Shown one piece after another: positions 54,194 through 63,864 of a stretch of 64,000 nucleotides of DNA (its first letter is position 1; each line of letters opens with the position of its first letter). Position numbers and translations under genes: made by a program. The notes beneath the pieces were generated by a model. It was not told the origin of the DNA and searched no databases. It was given only the letters and a program-made list of their open reading frames with translations. This DNA is from Phyllobacteriaceae bacterium. GTDB lineage: Bacteria; Pseudomonadota; Alphaproteobacteria; Rhizobiales; Rhizobiaceae. Where the stretch lies: the NCBI GenBank assembly GCA_002708825.1, contig PAPF01000035.1, forward strand, positions 80,292 to 144,291. The letters run 5' to 3'.

Positions 54194-55399
54194 TCAGGCT
54201 CCGCCCGCCTTGGCGGCGAACCAGTAGGCGATGAAATGATGGTAGATGCGCGTCAGTGTCTCCAGATCCGAGACCGGAACGCGTTCGTCGACCATGTGCA
54301 TGGTCTGGCCGACGAGACCGAACTCCACCACGGGGCAGTAATCCTTGATGAAGCGCGCGTCCGACGTGCCGCCTGAGGTCGAAAGCGCCGGTTCACGCCC
54401 GGTTTCCGCCTCCACCGCGCTGGTGATCGTTGCGACCAGGTCCTCGTCACGGGTCAGGAAAACATGGCTCGGCCGGTCCGCCCAGATAAGGTCATAGCTG
54501 ACCGGTTCCCGTCCGCCCGGCCGCAGGCGCGTGTCCTGTGCCGCCCGGTCCAGACGGTTGTGGATTTCCGCCATCACGGTTTCGGCCGTCCAGTGGTCGT
54601 TGAAACGGATGTTGAAACGGGCTTCGGCCTTGGCCGGGATCACGTTCGTTGCCGCGTTGCCCACGTCGATCGAGGTGACTTCGAGGTTCGACGGCTGGAA
54701 GTCGCGTGAGCCCTCGTCGAAGGGCGGGAGCATCAGCGCCTCGGCAAGCATGATGACCGAGCGCACCGGGTTGTCGGCGAGATGGGGATAGGCCGCGTGA
54801 CCCTGCACGCCGTGCACGACGATACGCCCGGACACCGAACCGCGCCGGCCGGTCTTCACCATGTCGCCGATCTTGCCCGGATTGGTCGGCTCTCCGACGA
54901 GGCAGCCGTCCCAGCGCTCGCCCTTCGCCGCCGCCCATTCCAGGAGCTTGACCGTCCCGTTGACCGCCGGGCCTTCCTCGTCGCCGGTGATCAGGAACGA
55001 AAGCGAACCCGGCGGCAGGCCGTGATCCTCCACGTAGCGCGCGAAGGCGGCCGCGAAACAGGCGATGCCGCCCTTCATGTCCACCGCACCGCGCCCGTAC
55101 ATCACGCCGTCGCGAATCTCCGCGGCAAACGGACCGGCGCTCCAGGCCGCCTCGTCGCCAACCGGCACCACGTCGGTATGGCCGGCAAACATGAGGTGCG
55201 GACCGTCTTTGCCGATGCGGGCATAGAGGTTCTCGATGTCCGGCGTGCCCTCTTCGGAAAAGACCGGGCGCTCGACGGTAAAGCCTTGCGGTTTCAAGAG
55301 GTTTTCCAGAACGGAAAGCGCACCGCCTTCCGCCGGCGTGACGGAGGGGCAGCGGATGAGGTCGGCCAGGATGGCGGCGGGATCGGTGATACGGGTCAT
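54194..55399 (-). CDS. dapE: Succinyl-diaminopimelate desuccinylase
   Basis: DapE converts N-succinyl-LL-diaminopimelate to LL-diaminopimelate for lysine and peptidoglycan synthesis. The 401-residue product has the M20 metal and catalytic motifs [41 protein letters not shown], and the C-terminal GGTSDARF and MHMVDERV. The ATG at 55399 begins the family homology. dapD is nearby on the same strand, separated by one membrane-protein gene. Confidence 0.95.
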   Translation of the reverse strand: MTRITDPAAILADLIRCPSVTPAEGGALSVLENLLKPQGFTVERPVFSEEGTPDIENLYARIGKDGPHLMFAGHTDVVPVGDEAAWSAGPFAAEIRDGVMYGRGAVDMKGGIACFAAAFARYVEDHGLPPGSLSFLITGDEEGPAVNGTVKLLEWAAAKGERWDGCLVGEPTNPGKIGDMVKTGRRGSVSGRIVVHGVQGHAAYPHLADNPVRSVIMLAEALMLPPFDEGSRDFQPSNLEVTSIDVGNAATNVIPAKAEARFNIRFNDHWTAETVMAEIHNRLDRAAQDTRLRPGGREPVSYDLIWADRPSHVFLTRDEDLVATITSAVEAETGREPALSTSGGTSDARFIKDYCPVVEFGLVGQTMHMVDERVPVSDLETLTRIYHHFIAYWFAAKAGGA

Positions 55400-55434
55400 G
55401 ACCGCCTGATTAGCCGAACGGCAACGGGCTGTCA

Positions 55435-56181
55435 TCAGGCCGTGACGATATCGACGGGACCCGGCGAGGAAACCGGAGTGCCGGTCCGGCCCTGTTCGCC
55501 GGTCAGCATGATCTTCTGCCAGATCTTGCGCGAGAGGTTGGTGCCCAGCGCCTCCACGTCGTTGACGGCGTTGACCACCTCCATGTCCGGCAGCGTCTGC
55601 GCGTAGAGCGCGGCGAACTTGCCGGTCAGCGACAGCATTTCCGAGCAATAGTCGAGATAGCGCTTGAGTTCCGGCGCCGTCATGGTGCGCAGCGGCGAGC
55701 TTTCCGTCATGACGAAATCGTCCGAAAGCGCCGCCGGGTCCTTGGTCAGCTGGTGCATGTCGATGATGTGGATCAGCGAGCGCAGCTTGTGCAGGCCCCG
55801 GAGCACGGTCTTGCGCTTCTGGCGCTGTTCCAGCCCCATCAGGGTGATGACGCCCGCGCCGGTCAGCACGGCCGTGTTGAACAGCGCGTCGATGCCCTGG
55901 AGAATGTCGAACGTGCCGGTTTCGATACGGTCGAAGCGCAGGAAGCGGAAGGCGAGGAACAGCACGGCGGCGCCCGCCGCGATGCCCGCCAGCGACAGCG
56001 CGCGCCAGTACCAGTCGTTCTTCTCGATGGTTGCCGCCTCTGCGCTGATCCCGCGGCCGGTTTCGGTCAGTTCACCCGCCACCTTGCAAAGGCTCGACCG
56101 GGGAAAACGCTCCGCGATGCGGCGTTCCAGCCGCTCGGCCGTGGCGATGATCTTGTCGGCATCCAGCTTCGAATAGGGCAT
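55435..56181 (-). CDS. Conserved membrane protein of unknown function between dapD and dapE
   Basis: A 248-residue protein with a soluble N-terminus ([20 protein letters not shown]) and two central hydrophobic segments, [18 protein letters not shown] and [18 protein letters not shown]. The rest is a helical, charged C-terminal domain (residues about 130-248). I recognise no family function. Its position 35 bases upstream of dapE suggests co-transcription with lysine/peptidoglycan precursor genes. Confidence 0.75.
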   Translation of the reverse strand: MPYSKLDADKIIATAERLERRIAERFPRSSLCKVAGELTETGRGISAEAATIEKNDWYWRALSLAGIAAGAAVLFLAFRFLRFDRIETGTFDILQGIDALFNTAVLTGAGVITLMGLEQRQKRKTVLRGLHKLRSLIHIIDMHQLTKDPAALSDDFVMTESSPLRTMTAPELKRYLDYCSEMLSLTGKFAALYAQTLPDMEVVNAVNDVEALGTNLSRKIWQKIMLTGEQGRTGTPVSSPGPVDIVTA

Positions 56182-56271
56182 GAGCCCTTTCTATCGGCAA
56201 AGCCTTGAAAAAGCCTTGCGATGCCGGTTCCGCTCCGCCGCCTTGCAGCGGAGCGGGGAAGGGCACGGCAG

Positions 56272-57126
56272 TCAGTCGCGCAGCAACTCGTTGATCGATG
56301 TCTTGGAACGGGTCCGCTCGTCCACTTTCTTGACGATGACCGCGCAATAGAGGTTCGGGCCCGGTTCGCCGTTCGGCAGCGGCTTGCCCGGCATGGATCC
56401 GGAGACCACCACCGAATAGGCCGGCACTTCGCCCATGTGGATCTCGCCGGTCTCGCGGTCGACGATCTTGGTCGACTTGCCGATATAGACGCCCATGCCC
56501 AGCACCGCGCCCTCGCGGACGATGCAGCCTTCCACGACTTCCGAACGCGCGCCGATGAAGCACTTGTCCTCGATGATGGTCGGGCCGGCCTGCAGCGGCT
56601 CAAGCACGCCGCCGATGCCGACGCCACCCGACAGGTGAACGTTCTTGCCGATCTGCGCGCAGGAGCCGACGGTCGCCCAGGTGTCCACCATCGTGCCTTC
56701 ATCCACAAAGGCGCCCAGATTGACGAAGGACGGCATCAGCACCACGCCCTTGCCGATGAAGGCGGAGCGGCGCACGACGCAATTGGGCACGGCCCGGAAA
56801 CCGCCATGCTCGAAATCCTTCGCGCCCCAGGCATCGAACTTGGAGGGGACCTTGTCCCACCAGGTCGAATCGCCCGGCCCGCCCTTGATGATCTCCATCG
56901 GGTTGAGACGGAAGGAAAGCAGCACCGCCTTTTTGAGCCACTGGTGCACCACCCAGTTGCCGTCCGCGCCGCGGCTGGCGACGCGCGCCTCGCCCCGGTC
57001 GAGCAGGTTCAGCGCGGTTTCCACCGCGTCGCGCACTTCGCCGCGGGTCGAGGTGGAGATGCCCTCGCGTTCATCGAACGCCTTCTCGATCACGGCTTCA
57101 AGGGCGGCAAGGTCGGGCTTGGACAT
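56272..57126 (-). CDS. dapD: 2,3,4,5-tetrahydropyridine-2,6-dicarboxylate N-succinyltransferase
   Basis: DapD succinylates tetrahydrodipicolinate, the step before DapC and DapE in lysine and diaminopimelate synthesis. The 284-residue product has an N-terminal helical domain ([16 protein letters not shown]) and a left-handed beta-helix of hexapeptide repeats, including the segments [20 protein letters not shown] and [20 protein letters not shown]. It is divergent from the LOG-family gene. Confidence 0.95.
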   Translation of the reverse strand: MSKPDLAALEAVIEKAFDEREGISTSTRGEVRDAVETALNLLDRGEARVASRGADGNWVVHQWLKKAVLLSFRLNPMEIIKGGPGDSTWWDKVPSKFDAWGAKDFEHGGFRAVPNCVVRRSAFIGKGVVLMPSFVNLGAFVDEGTMVDTWATVGSCAQIGKNVHLSGGVGIGGVLEPLQAGPTIIEDKCFIGARSEVVEGCIVREGAVLGMGVYIGKSTKIVDRETGEIHMGEVPAYSVVVSGSMPGKPLPNGEPGPNLYCAVIVKKVDERTRSKTSINELLRD

Positions 57127-57271
57127 CGGCAGGCTCCGCTACACGTCGTGTTAAGGGATTGGGAAATAGGATTCCCTCCGGGAAAAATCGCGCGGAACCT
57201 ATGCGAAGGACCGGACGGGGTCAATCGCGGGCGAATCGCTGCCTGTTTCTTTCAGTCGGGGACAATGACGC

Positions 57272-58111
57272 ATGAATCCTGAAGACAAGTCGAGCTGGAC
57301 GCCGCTGCCGCATTCCGGCGAGGACGCGGCGCGGGCGCGCTCCGTGCCCGACACGCCGCAGACGCGCGCGCCTGCCTACCGGCTGGCATGGACCGACCAG
57401 GATTTCATGACCCAGCGCGAACTGCCCGCCGTGCGCCTGCAACTGGAACTGCTCAAGCCGGAAATGATGCTGGCCGAGCGCGGCATCCGTTCCACCGTGA
57501 TCCTGTTCGGCGGCGCCCGCATTCCCGAGCCCGGCGGCGCGGCCTGGGCCGCCAAGAACGACGTCCAGAAGAAGAACCTGGAGGCCAATGCCCGCTATTA
57601 CGAGGAGGCGCGCCTGTTCGCCCGCCTGTGTTCCGAGGAATCGGCCAAGTCGCGCTACCGCGAGTTCGTCGTCGTCACCGGTGGCGGGCCGGGCGTCATG
57701 GAGGCCGGCAACCGCGGCGCGCAGGATGTCGGCGCGCCGTCCATCGGCCTCAACATCGTTCTCCCGCACGAACAGGCGCCCAACGAATATGTGACGCCGG
57801 AATTGTGCTTCAATTTCCATTACTTCGCCATCCGCAAGATGCATTTCATCATGCGCGCCAAGGCGGTGTCGGTCTTTCCCGGCGGCTTCGGCACCATGGA
57901 CGAACTGTTCGAGACGCTGACGCTCATCCAGACCGGCCGCATGGAGCGCGTGCCCGTCCTGCTGTTCGGCAAGGACTTCTGGCGCAACGCCATCGACCTG
58001 GACTTCCTCGCCGCGCAGGGGACGATCTCGCCCGACGACCCGGACCTCATCACCTTTGTCGACACGGCCGATGAAGCCTGGAAGGCCGTGGCGGAATTCT
58101 ACGGGCTCTGA
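57272..58111 (+). CDS. LOG family protein (Rossmann-fold nucleotide-binding)
   Basis: The LOG family includes cytokinin riboside 5'-monophosphate phosphoribohydrolases and nucleotide 5'-monophosphate nucleosidases. The 279-residue product has the two family motifs GGGPGVMEAGNRGA and FPGGFGTMDELFETLTLIQT. It is a long form, with an N-terminal extension of about 60 residues. Nucleotide monophosphate hydrolysis is likely; cytokinin production cannot be claimed from sequence. Confidence 0.88.
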   Translation: MNPEDKSSWTPLPHSGEDAARARSVPDTPQTRAPAYRLAWTDQDFMTQRELPAVRLQLELLKPEMMLAERGIRSTVILFGGARIPEPGGAAWAAKNDVQKKNLEANARYYEEARLFARLCSEESAKSRYREFVVVTGGGPGVMEAGNRGAQDVGAPSIGLNIVLPHEQAPNEYVTPELCFNFHYFAIRKMHFIMRAKAVSVFPGGFGTMDELFETLTLIQTGRMERVPVLLFGKDFWRNAIDLDFLAAQGTISPDDPDLITFVDTADEAWKAVAEFYGL

Positions 58112-58203
58112 TCACTTTTCCGGTCCTGTTTGTGTGCCATCCGGAACAAATGCCGCAGCGTGGTGACTTCCAAAACGGATCGATCCCGCTTATCTGACAA
58201 GGC

Positions 58204-58596
58204 ATGAGCAGGCAGCCGCGCACGTTCCTGGCATCGCTGCGCCGCGATGGATTGGCATTCGCCATCCTTGCGGCGGTCGTTGTGCTCGTCGTGCACGCAA
58301 AGCCGCTTGCCGAGGCGAAGGCGGCAGGCTCTCCCTTTGCCGGCGTGATCTGCTCATCCTTCGGCGTCGTCCAGCCTGGTTCCGGCCAGTTGCCGGGGAC
58401 GCCGCCGGGCGCCGACGACTGCCCGTTCTGCCTGGCCGGGGCCCATGCCCAGCCGCTGTTGTCCGTTTCGCCTCCGGCCCTGCCGGCCCATGCGCGCACT
58501 GCCTCACCGGTGCGCTGGACCATGGGGCAGGAGCGCGGCGGCAAACCGGCCCGCACGCTGCCGCCGGCCATTCGCGGCCCGCCGGTTTGCGTTTGA
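58204..58596 (+). CDS. DUF2946-like periplasmic/membrane protein with CPFC motif
   Basis: A 130-residue protein with one N-terminal hydrophobic helix (LAFAILAAVVVLVVHAKPLA) and a DDCPFCLAGAHA segment typical of DUF2946-type proteins. These are often found near copper-handling genes. The CxxC could bind copper or form a disulfide. It is upstream of the PCuAC gene on the same strand, which supports a copper role; this is inference. Confidence 0.68.
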   Translation: MSRQPRTFLASLRRDGLAFAILAAVVVLVVHAKPLAEAKAAGSPFAGVICSSFGVVQPGSGQLPGTPPGADDCPFCLAGAHAQPLLSVSPPALPAHARTASPVRWTMGQERGGKPARTLPPAIRGPPVCV

Positions 58597-58715
58597 GCAA
58601 TGAAGAATCGGCCCGCGCCTGCTTTTCTGGCCTGGCGCAGAACAGGATTTCGGCACGGACAGGACCCCGTGCAGCGGATGGCGCAGCGAAAGCCCATGCC
58701 GCAAGGAGCAAAGAC

Positions 58716-59291
58716 ATGAACAAGACCCTCAGGACGCTTGCTGCTGTGGCAGCTCTTTCAATCCCGGCTTTTGCCATCGTTCAGCCCGCCATGGCTGAAG
58801 ACAAGGCCGCCATGGCCATGGACGCCGCGCCGTTGAAGGCCGGCGACCTCGAACTCACCGGCCTCTGGACCCGCGCCATGCTGCCGAACCAGCCGGCCGG
58901 CGGCGGCTTCGTCACCATTCGCAACACCGGCGCGCAGGATGACCGCCTGCTCAAGGTGGAAACACCGCTCGCCCGCGGCGAGGTGCACGAGATGGCCGTT
59001 GTCGACGGCGTCATGCGCATGCGCGAACTCGCCGAAGGTCTGCCGCTTCCCGCCGGTGAAACCGTCGAACTCAAGCCCGGCGGCTTTCACCTGATGTTCC
59101 TGGAAGTGAAGGAGCCGTTTGCCGAAGGCGGTTCTGTTCCCGCGACGCTCACCTTCGAAAAGGCGGGCAAGGTCGACGTGACCCTGAAGGTCATGCCGTT
59201 CGACCATGGCCGCATGAAGATGAACCAGGGCGGCGGCAAGGGCATGATGCATGGCGGCGGCCATGGCGGCATGATGAAGCAGGGCGGCTGA
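58716..59291 (+). CDS. PCuAC-type periplasmic copper chaperone
   Basis: PCuAC proteins carry Cu(I) to cytochrome oxidase in the periplasm. The 191-residue product has a signal peptide (ending AMA-EDK) and the copper-binding pattern: His91 and Met93 (HEM), Met100/Met102, then His125 and Met127 (FHLMF). The C-terminus is an extra Met/His/Gly tail (KGMMHGGGHGGMMKQGG), which could bind a second copper. AAGGAG precedes the ATG at 58716. Confidence 0.92.
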   Translation: MNKTLRTLAAVAALSIPAFAIVQPAMAEDKAAMAMDAAPLKAGDLELTGLWTRAMLPNQPAGGGFVTIRNTGAQDDRLLKVETPLARGEVHEMAVVDGVMRMRELAEGLPLPAGETVELKPGGFHLMFLEVKEPFAEGGSVPATLTFEKAGKVDVTLKVMPFDHGRMKMNQGGGKGMMHGGGHGGMMKQGG

Positions 59292-59306
59292 GCCGTCCTC
59301 CCGCGA

Positions 59307-60017
59307 TCATGCGGAGTCGGTCTGCAGGATGGCCGAGAGAAAGCCCTTCAGGTCGTCGGTCACGTGATCGACGACCCCCTCTCCCGGTTCGTCGCGCTCC
59401 CAGACCTCCGCGAAATCCGGCTCGAAATTGCGCGGCACGATCAGCACCGTCTTCATGCCGAGCGCTTTCGGCACGGTGAGATTGCGCGCCAGGTCCTCGA
59501 ACATGGCCGATTGCGCGCCTGCCACCCGGTGCAGCGCCGCGAACTTGTCATAGGTCTCCTGCGCGGGTTTCGGGACGAGGCCGGCGGCGACGATGTCGAA
59601 GATCTCGTCGAAATGATCGAGGATCCCGAGTTGCCGGGCGGTGCGCTCGGCATGGCCCCGGTCGCCATTCGTGAATATGAACTTGCGCCCGGGCAGCGCG
59701 GCGATCGCCTCGCCCAGTTCCGGGTCCGGCGCCAGCCATGAATAATCGATGTCGTGGACCTTCTCCAGGAAATCGTCCGGGTCGATGCCATGGACCTCCA
59801 TCAGGCCCTTCAGCGTTGTTCCGTAGTCGCGGTAGAAGTCCTTCTGCAGCTTGCGCGCTTCCTCGCGCGGCAATTGCAGCAGGTCGGCGACATATTGCGT
59901 CATGCGCACGTCGATCTGTGCGAAGAGGTTGGCATGGTGGGGATAAAGGGTGTTGTCCAGGTCGAACACCCAGTTGCGGACATGCGCGAAGGAAGCGCTC
60001 GGCGGAATCGGTTTCAT
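59307..60017 (-). CDS. HAD superfamily pyrimidine 5'-nucleotidase-like protein
   Basis: A 236-residue HAD hydrolase of the SDT1/pyrimidine 5'-nucleotidase group. Motif I is WVFDLDNTLYP (nucleophile Asp in DLDNT), motif II IFTNGDRGH, motif III KPAQETYDKF and motif IV FEDLARNL. It probably dephosphorylates UMP or related pyrimidine nucleotides. Related genes lie near dapD in other Hyphomicrobiales; here a LOG gene and the copper pair are between them. Confidence 0.9.
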   Translation of the reverse strand: MKPIPPSASFAHVRNWVFDLDNTLYPHHANLFAQIDVRMTQYVADLLQLPREEARKLQKDFYRDYGTTLKGLMEVHGIDPDDFLEKVHDIDYSWLAPDPELGEAIAALPGRKFIFTNGDRGHAERTARQLGILDHFDEIFDIVAAGLVPKPAQETYDKFAALHRVAGAQSAMFEDLARNLTVPKALGMKTVLIVPRNFEPDFAEVWERDEPGEGVVDHVTDDLKGFLSAILQTDSA

Positions 60018-60145
60018 GACGGCACTATTGCACGCGCCGCGCCGGCATGCATCCCGCCGCGCAATTGACGAAAATTGTCATCGTTAATTGAGAGATATCT
60101 TAAAAATGCAGTGCTAATTTCTGCGGTGGAACAGGAGTTCGTGAC

Positions 60146-60907
60146 ATGAAGTCGATCATGTGGAAAGCCTTCCTGGTTTGCACCGCCGCCCTGCTGGTCA
60201 CGTCGGCGCTCACCATTGTTGTCCAGAAGATGGCGCATCTCGGCTTCAACACGGCCAGCGTCCTGATGGCCCTGCTTGCACCCTACGCGATCTCGATGCC
60301 GCTTGTCGGCTATCTCCTCTACCAGTCCGAACGGCATCGCAAGGCGATCGCCGACCTCGATTCGCTTCGCGAGGACCTTGAGCGGTCCAATGCCGACTTG
60401 CGCCGCAAGGTCGAGATCGATCCGATGACCGGTTTTCTCAATCGCGAATATTTCATGAAGAAGCTCTCTGCCCTGCGCCGCAAGACGGACCGCGGCACGC
60501 TCCTCATCCTGGACGCCGACCATTTCAAGTCGATCAATGACAGCTATGGCCATCTCATCGGCGACGAGGCGCTGATCGCCATCACCCGGCGCATTCGCCA
60601 GAGCGTGCGCGCGCATGACATCGTCGGACGCATCGGAGGCGAGGAATTCGCCGTCTATCTGCGCGGCGCGGGCAAGGACGATGCCTTTCTTGTCGCCGAC
60701 CGGATACGCAAGGCTGTTGCCGATCTCGTCTTCGAACCGGAAGCGGGCCGGCGCCATCCGCTCACCGTGTCGATCGGTGGTGTCGTGGAAGCCCAGGACC
60801 TGCCGCTTCCCGAGGCGCTGCGCCGCGCCGACTCCTCCCTCTACGCGGCCAAGAACGGCGGCCGCAATCTCGTGGTGATCGACGGGGCAGGGGCTCAGGC
60901 CGCTTGA
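60146..60907 (+). CDS. Membrane-bound diguanylate cyclase (GGDEF)
   Basis: This synthesises the second messenger cyclic di-GMP. The 253-residue product has two N-terminal membrane helices (residues about 7-30 and 38-60), a short coiled coil (RKAIADLDSLREDLERSNAD) and a GGDEF domain with the active GGEEF at residues 164-168. An RxxD inhibitory site (RAHD, residues 155-158) is exactly five residues before it, so product feedback is likely. No sensory domain is present beyond the membrane part. Confidence 0.93.
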   Translation: MKSIMWKAFLVCTAALLVTSALTIVVQKMAHLGFNTASVLMALLAPYAISMPLVGYLLYQSERHRKAIADLDSLREDLERSNADLRRKVEIDPMTGFLNREYFMKKLSALRRKTDRGTLLILDADHFKSINDSYGHLIGDEALIAITRRIRQSVRAHDIVGRIGGEEFAVYLRGAGKDDAFLVADRIRKAVADLVFEPEAGRRHPLTVSIGGVVEAQDLPLPEALRRADSSLYAAKNGGRNLVVIDGAGAQAA

Positions 60908-60963
60908 TTCCCGCGTAGCCGGGAGGCTAAAGGCTTTGGGCCTGTCCCCGCCCGGAGTCCCCC

Positions 60964-61881
60964 ATGGAAGCCTGGATCGTCATCACGATCGCTGCCGCCT
61001 TCATCCAGAACATCCGCTCCAGCCTCCAGAAGCACCTGAAGGGCGCCATGGGCACGACCGGTGCCACCTTTGTCCGTTTCGGCTTCGGCGCGCCCTTCGC
61101 CCTGGTTTTCCTGCTCGCCACCCTGCAGTTTTCCGGCCTGCCGCTTCCCGTGCCAAACACCGGTTTCGCGGTCTGGGTCGTGGTCGGCGCGCTGTCGCAG
61201 ATCGCCGCGCAGGCCCTGCTGGTGCAGATGTTCTCCTTGCGCAATTTTGCTGTTGGCAGCGCCTATTCGCGAACGGAGCCGGCGCAGGCCGCCGTTTTCG
61301 GGCTCATCTTCCTGGGCGACCGGGTTTCGCCCGGCGCCCTCGTGGCTATCTGCGTTTCCGTGGCGGGCGTCATGCTGATCTCGGTTGCGCGCGGTCCGGT
61401 CACCGCCCGTGCGCTGGTCGCCTCGGTCTTCACGCGCACCGCCGCCATCGGGCTCGCCTCCGGCACCATGTTCGGCATCGCCGCCGTGGCCTATCGCGCC
61501 GCGTCGCTCTCTCTGGCGCAAACCATGGCGGTGCCGGATTATTTCGTGCAGGCGGCCTGTGTGCTGGTGGTCGCCATCCTTCTCCAGACCGTGCTCATGC
61601 TGGGCTGGATGCTGTGGCGCGACCGCGCCGAACTCGGCCGCATCCGCGCCGCCTGGCGCATGTCCGCCCTGACCGGACTGGCGGGCGCGACTGCCTCCTT
61701 CCTCTGGTTCGCCGCCATGACGCTGGAACAGGCCGCCGTGGTCAAGGCGCTGGGCCAGGTGGAGATGCTGTTCATCTTCGCTTCCACCGTCTTCGTGTTC
61801 CGCGAACACATGAACCGGCTGGAGGTGGCCGGTTGCGCCATGATCGTCGCCGGCATCGTCATGCTGGTGCTGCTGCCCTGA
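60964..61881 (+). CDS. EamA/DMT family transporter (second)
   Basis: A 305-residue transporter with about ten hydrophobic helices in two EamA-like halves. It begins MEAWIVITIAAAFIQNIRSS and later has the segments VGSAYSRTEPAQAAVFGLIF and ALGQVEMLFIFASTVFVFRE. It is not close to the EamA protein at 42079. The substrate is unknown. It lies upstream of the feruloyl-CoA synthetase gene, with about 80 bases between them. Confidence 0.88.
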   Translation: MEAWIVITIAAAFIQNIRSSLQKHLKGAMGTTGATFVRFGFGAPFALVFLLATLQFSGLPLPVPNTGFAVWVVVGALSQIAAQALLVQMFSLRNFAVGSAYSRTEPAQAAVFGLIFLGDRVSPGALVAICVSVAGVMLISVARGPVTARALVASVFTRTAAIGLASGTMFGIAAVAYRAASLSLAQTMAVPDYFVQAACVLVVAILLQTVLMLGWMLWRDRAELGRIRAAWRMSALTGLAGATASFLWFAAMTLEQAAVVKALGQVEMLFIFASTVFVFREHMNRLEVAGCAMIVAGIVMLVLLP

Positions 61882-61962
61882 CAGGGCGCGGCCCCGACTC
61901 GGCCATGGACAGACGCCCGCCGAATTGTTATGAGTGATAACAAATATCGAGGGAGGAATTCG

Positions 61963-63828
61963 ATGGCGCTACTCGACGTTCCCGGCATGCGTCCGGTCCT
62001 GCTTGGCGATCTGGCGGTGGAGGCTGAGCGGCGGCCCGACGGCGTGGTGATCCTGCGCTCGCCTTACCGGTTGGCGGAATCGGCGCGGTCCGTGACCGAC
62101 AGGCTGGAGCACTGGGCGTCCGAGGCGCCAGACCGCATCTTCCTGGCGGACCGTTTCGAGGGGAACTGGCGCACGGTGACCTATGCACAGGCACTGGAAA
62201 AGGTCCGTGCCATTGGCGAATACATGCTGGCCCATGGCCTTTCGGCCGAACGGCCCCTGGTCATCCTGTCGGGCAACGGCATCGAGCACGGCCTGATGGC
62301 GCTGGGCGCCATGTATGCCGGCATTCCCTACGCGCCGGTCTCCACCGCCTATTCGCTGGTTTCGCAGGACCATGCCAAACTGAAGCACGTCTGCGACCTC
62401 CTGACGCCGGGAATGGTGTTCACCGCCGAGGGCAAGCCTTATGAAAAGGCGCTGGCCGCGGTCATGAAGCCCGGCATGACGCTGGTCGTCGCCCGCGACC
62501 CGGTCGACGGATATGATACCCATTTCTTCGACGAACTGGCGCAAACGCCTGTCACGGACGCGGTGGATGAAGCCCATGCGGCGATCACCGCCGCCACGGT
62601 GGCCAAGTTCCTTTTCACCTCCGGCTCCACAGGCATGCCCAAGGCCGTCATCAACACCCACTCCATGATGGCCTGCAACCAGGAAATGATCGCCAATGCC
62701 ATGGCCTTCCTGAAGGAGGAGCCGCCGGTCCTGGTCGACTGGCTGCCATGGAACCACACCGCCGGTGGCAACCACAATTTCGGCCTCGTGCTCTACAATG
62801 GCGGCTCGCTCTACATTGATGATGGCGCGCCGACGCCCAAGGGCATCGCGGCAACGGTGCGCAACCTCACCGAGATCGCGCCGACGCTCTATTTCAACGT
62901 GCCGAAGGGCTACGAAATGCTCACGGCGCAGTTCGCCGGCAACGAGGCGCTGCGCAGGAATTTCTATTCCCGGCTGAAGCTGATGCAATATGCCGGCGCC
63001 GGACTTGCCCAGCATGTCTGGGATGCGCTGGAGAGCTTCGCCGAGCAGACCGTCGGCGAGAAGATCATCATCGTCACCGGCTACGGGTCGACCGAAACCG
63101 CCCCCTTCGCGCTGACCACCACCTGGGCGGTGGAACGGCCGGGCGAGGTGGGCCTGCCGGCACCCGGTCTCGAACTGAAGCTGGTGCCCAATGCGGAGAA
63201 GACGGAGGTGCGCCTGCGCGGCCCCTCCATTACGCCGGGCTATTGGCGCCAGCCCGACAAGACGAGGGAAGCCTTCGACGAGGAAGGCTTCTACCTGATG
63301 GGTGACGCGCTGAAATTCGTCGATCCGCAGGACCCGGGCAAGGGCCTGATCTTCGATGGCCGCGTGACCGAAGACTTCAAGCTGTCCACCGGCACATGGG
63401 TCGATTTCGCGGGCGTGCGCGCCAGGATCGTGAAGACTTTCGCGCCCTATGTCCGCGATGCGGTGCTGACGGGCTTGAACCGCAATTTCATCGGCGCCCT
63501 GCTCTTTACCGACCACGACGCTGTGCGCAGGATCGCGCCGGAACTGGCCGATGCCGACGATGCCGCTGTCGCAGCGCATCCGCAAGTCCGCCGCATCTTC
63601 CAGGAACGCCTCGATGCGCTCGGCGCTACGTCGACGGGGAGTTCCAACTTCGTCGCCCGCGCGATCATCGTCGACAGTCCGCCCTCGCTCGACGATCACG
63701 AGGTGACCGACAAGGGCTCGATCAACCAGCGTGCTGTCATGGCCGCCCGTGCACACCTGATCGAGGACATCTATGCCGGTGAACCGGGGGATCACGTGCT
63801 GGTCACGAACAGGCAGGCGAAGGCCTGA
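61963..63828 (+). CDS. Feruloyl-CoA synthetase-like acyl-CoA ligase
   Basis: This AMP-forming ligase probably activates ferulate or related hydroxycinnamates with CoA. The 621-residue product has the AMP-binding motif FTSGSTGMPK (residues 218-227), VDWLPWNHTAGGNHNFG, VTGYGSTETAPFALTTTWAV and a C-terminal TDKGSINQRAV segment with the likely catalytic Lys. The strong GGGAGGA 5 bases upstream decides the ATG at 63963-equivalent position 61963; an ATG at 61930 adds 11 residues. The partner hydratase-aldolase is not seen. Confidence 0.87.
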   Translation: MALLDVPGMRPVLLGDLAVEAERRPDGVVILRSPYRLAESARSVTDRLEHWASEAPDRIFLADRFEGNWRTVTYAQALEKVRAIGEYMLAHGLSAERPLVILSGNGIEHGLMALGAMYAGIPYAPVSTAYSLVSQDHAKLKHVCDLLTPGMVFTAEGKPYEKALAAVMKPGMTLVVARDPVDGYDTHFFDELAQTPVTDAVDEAHAAITAATVAKFLFTSGSTGMPKAVINTHSMMACNQEMIANAMAFLKEEPPVLVDWLPWNHTAGGNHNFGLVLYNGGSLYIDDGAPTPKGIAATVRNLTEIAPTLYFNVPKGYEMLTAQFAGNEALRRNFYSRLKLMQYAGAGLAQHVWDALESFAEQTVGEKIIIVTGYGSTETAPFALTTTWAVERPGEVGLPAPGLELKLVPNAEKTEVRLRGPSITPGYWRQPDKTREAFDEEGFYLMGDALKFVDPQDPGKGLIFDGRVTEDFKLSTGTWVDFAGVRARIVKTFAPYVRDAVLTGLNRNFIGALLFTDHDAVRRIAPELADADDAAVAAHPQVRRIFQERLDALGATSTGSSNFVARAIIVDSPPSLDDHEVTDKGSINQRAVMAARAHLIEDIYAGEPGDHVLVTNRQAKA

Positions 63829-63864
63829 CGGGTCCCCGCTCTGCGGTGGACGAGGGCAGGCCGT

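Noticed and set aside
60060..60120. TTAA-rich palindromic DNA upstream of the diguanylate cyclase as a CtrA site
   Set aside because: The two TTAA halves are 12 bases apart instead of 7; it is more likely just AT-rich promoter DNA.
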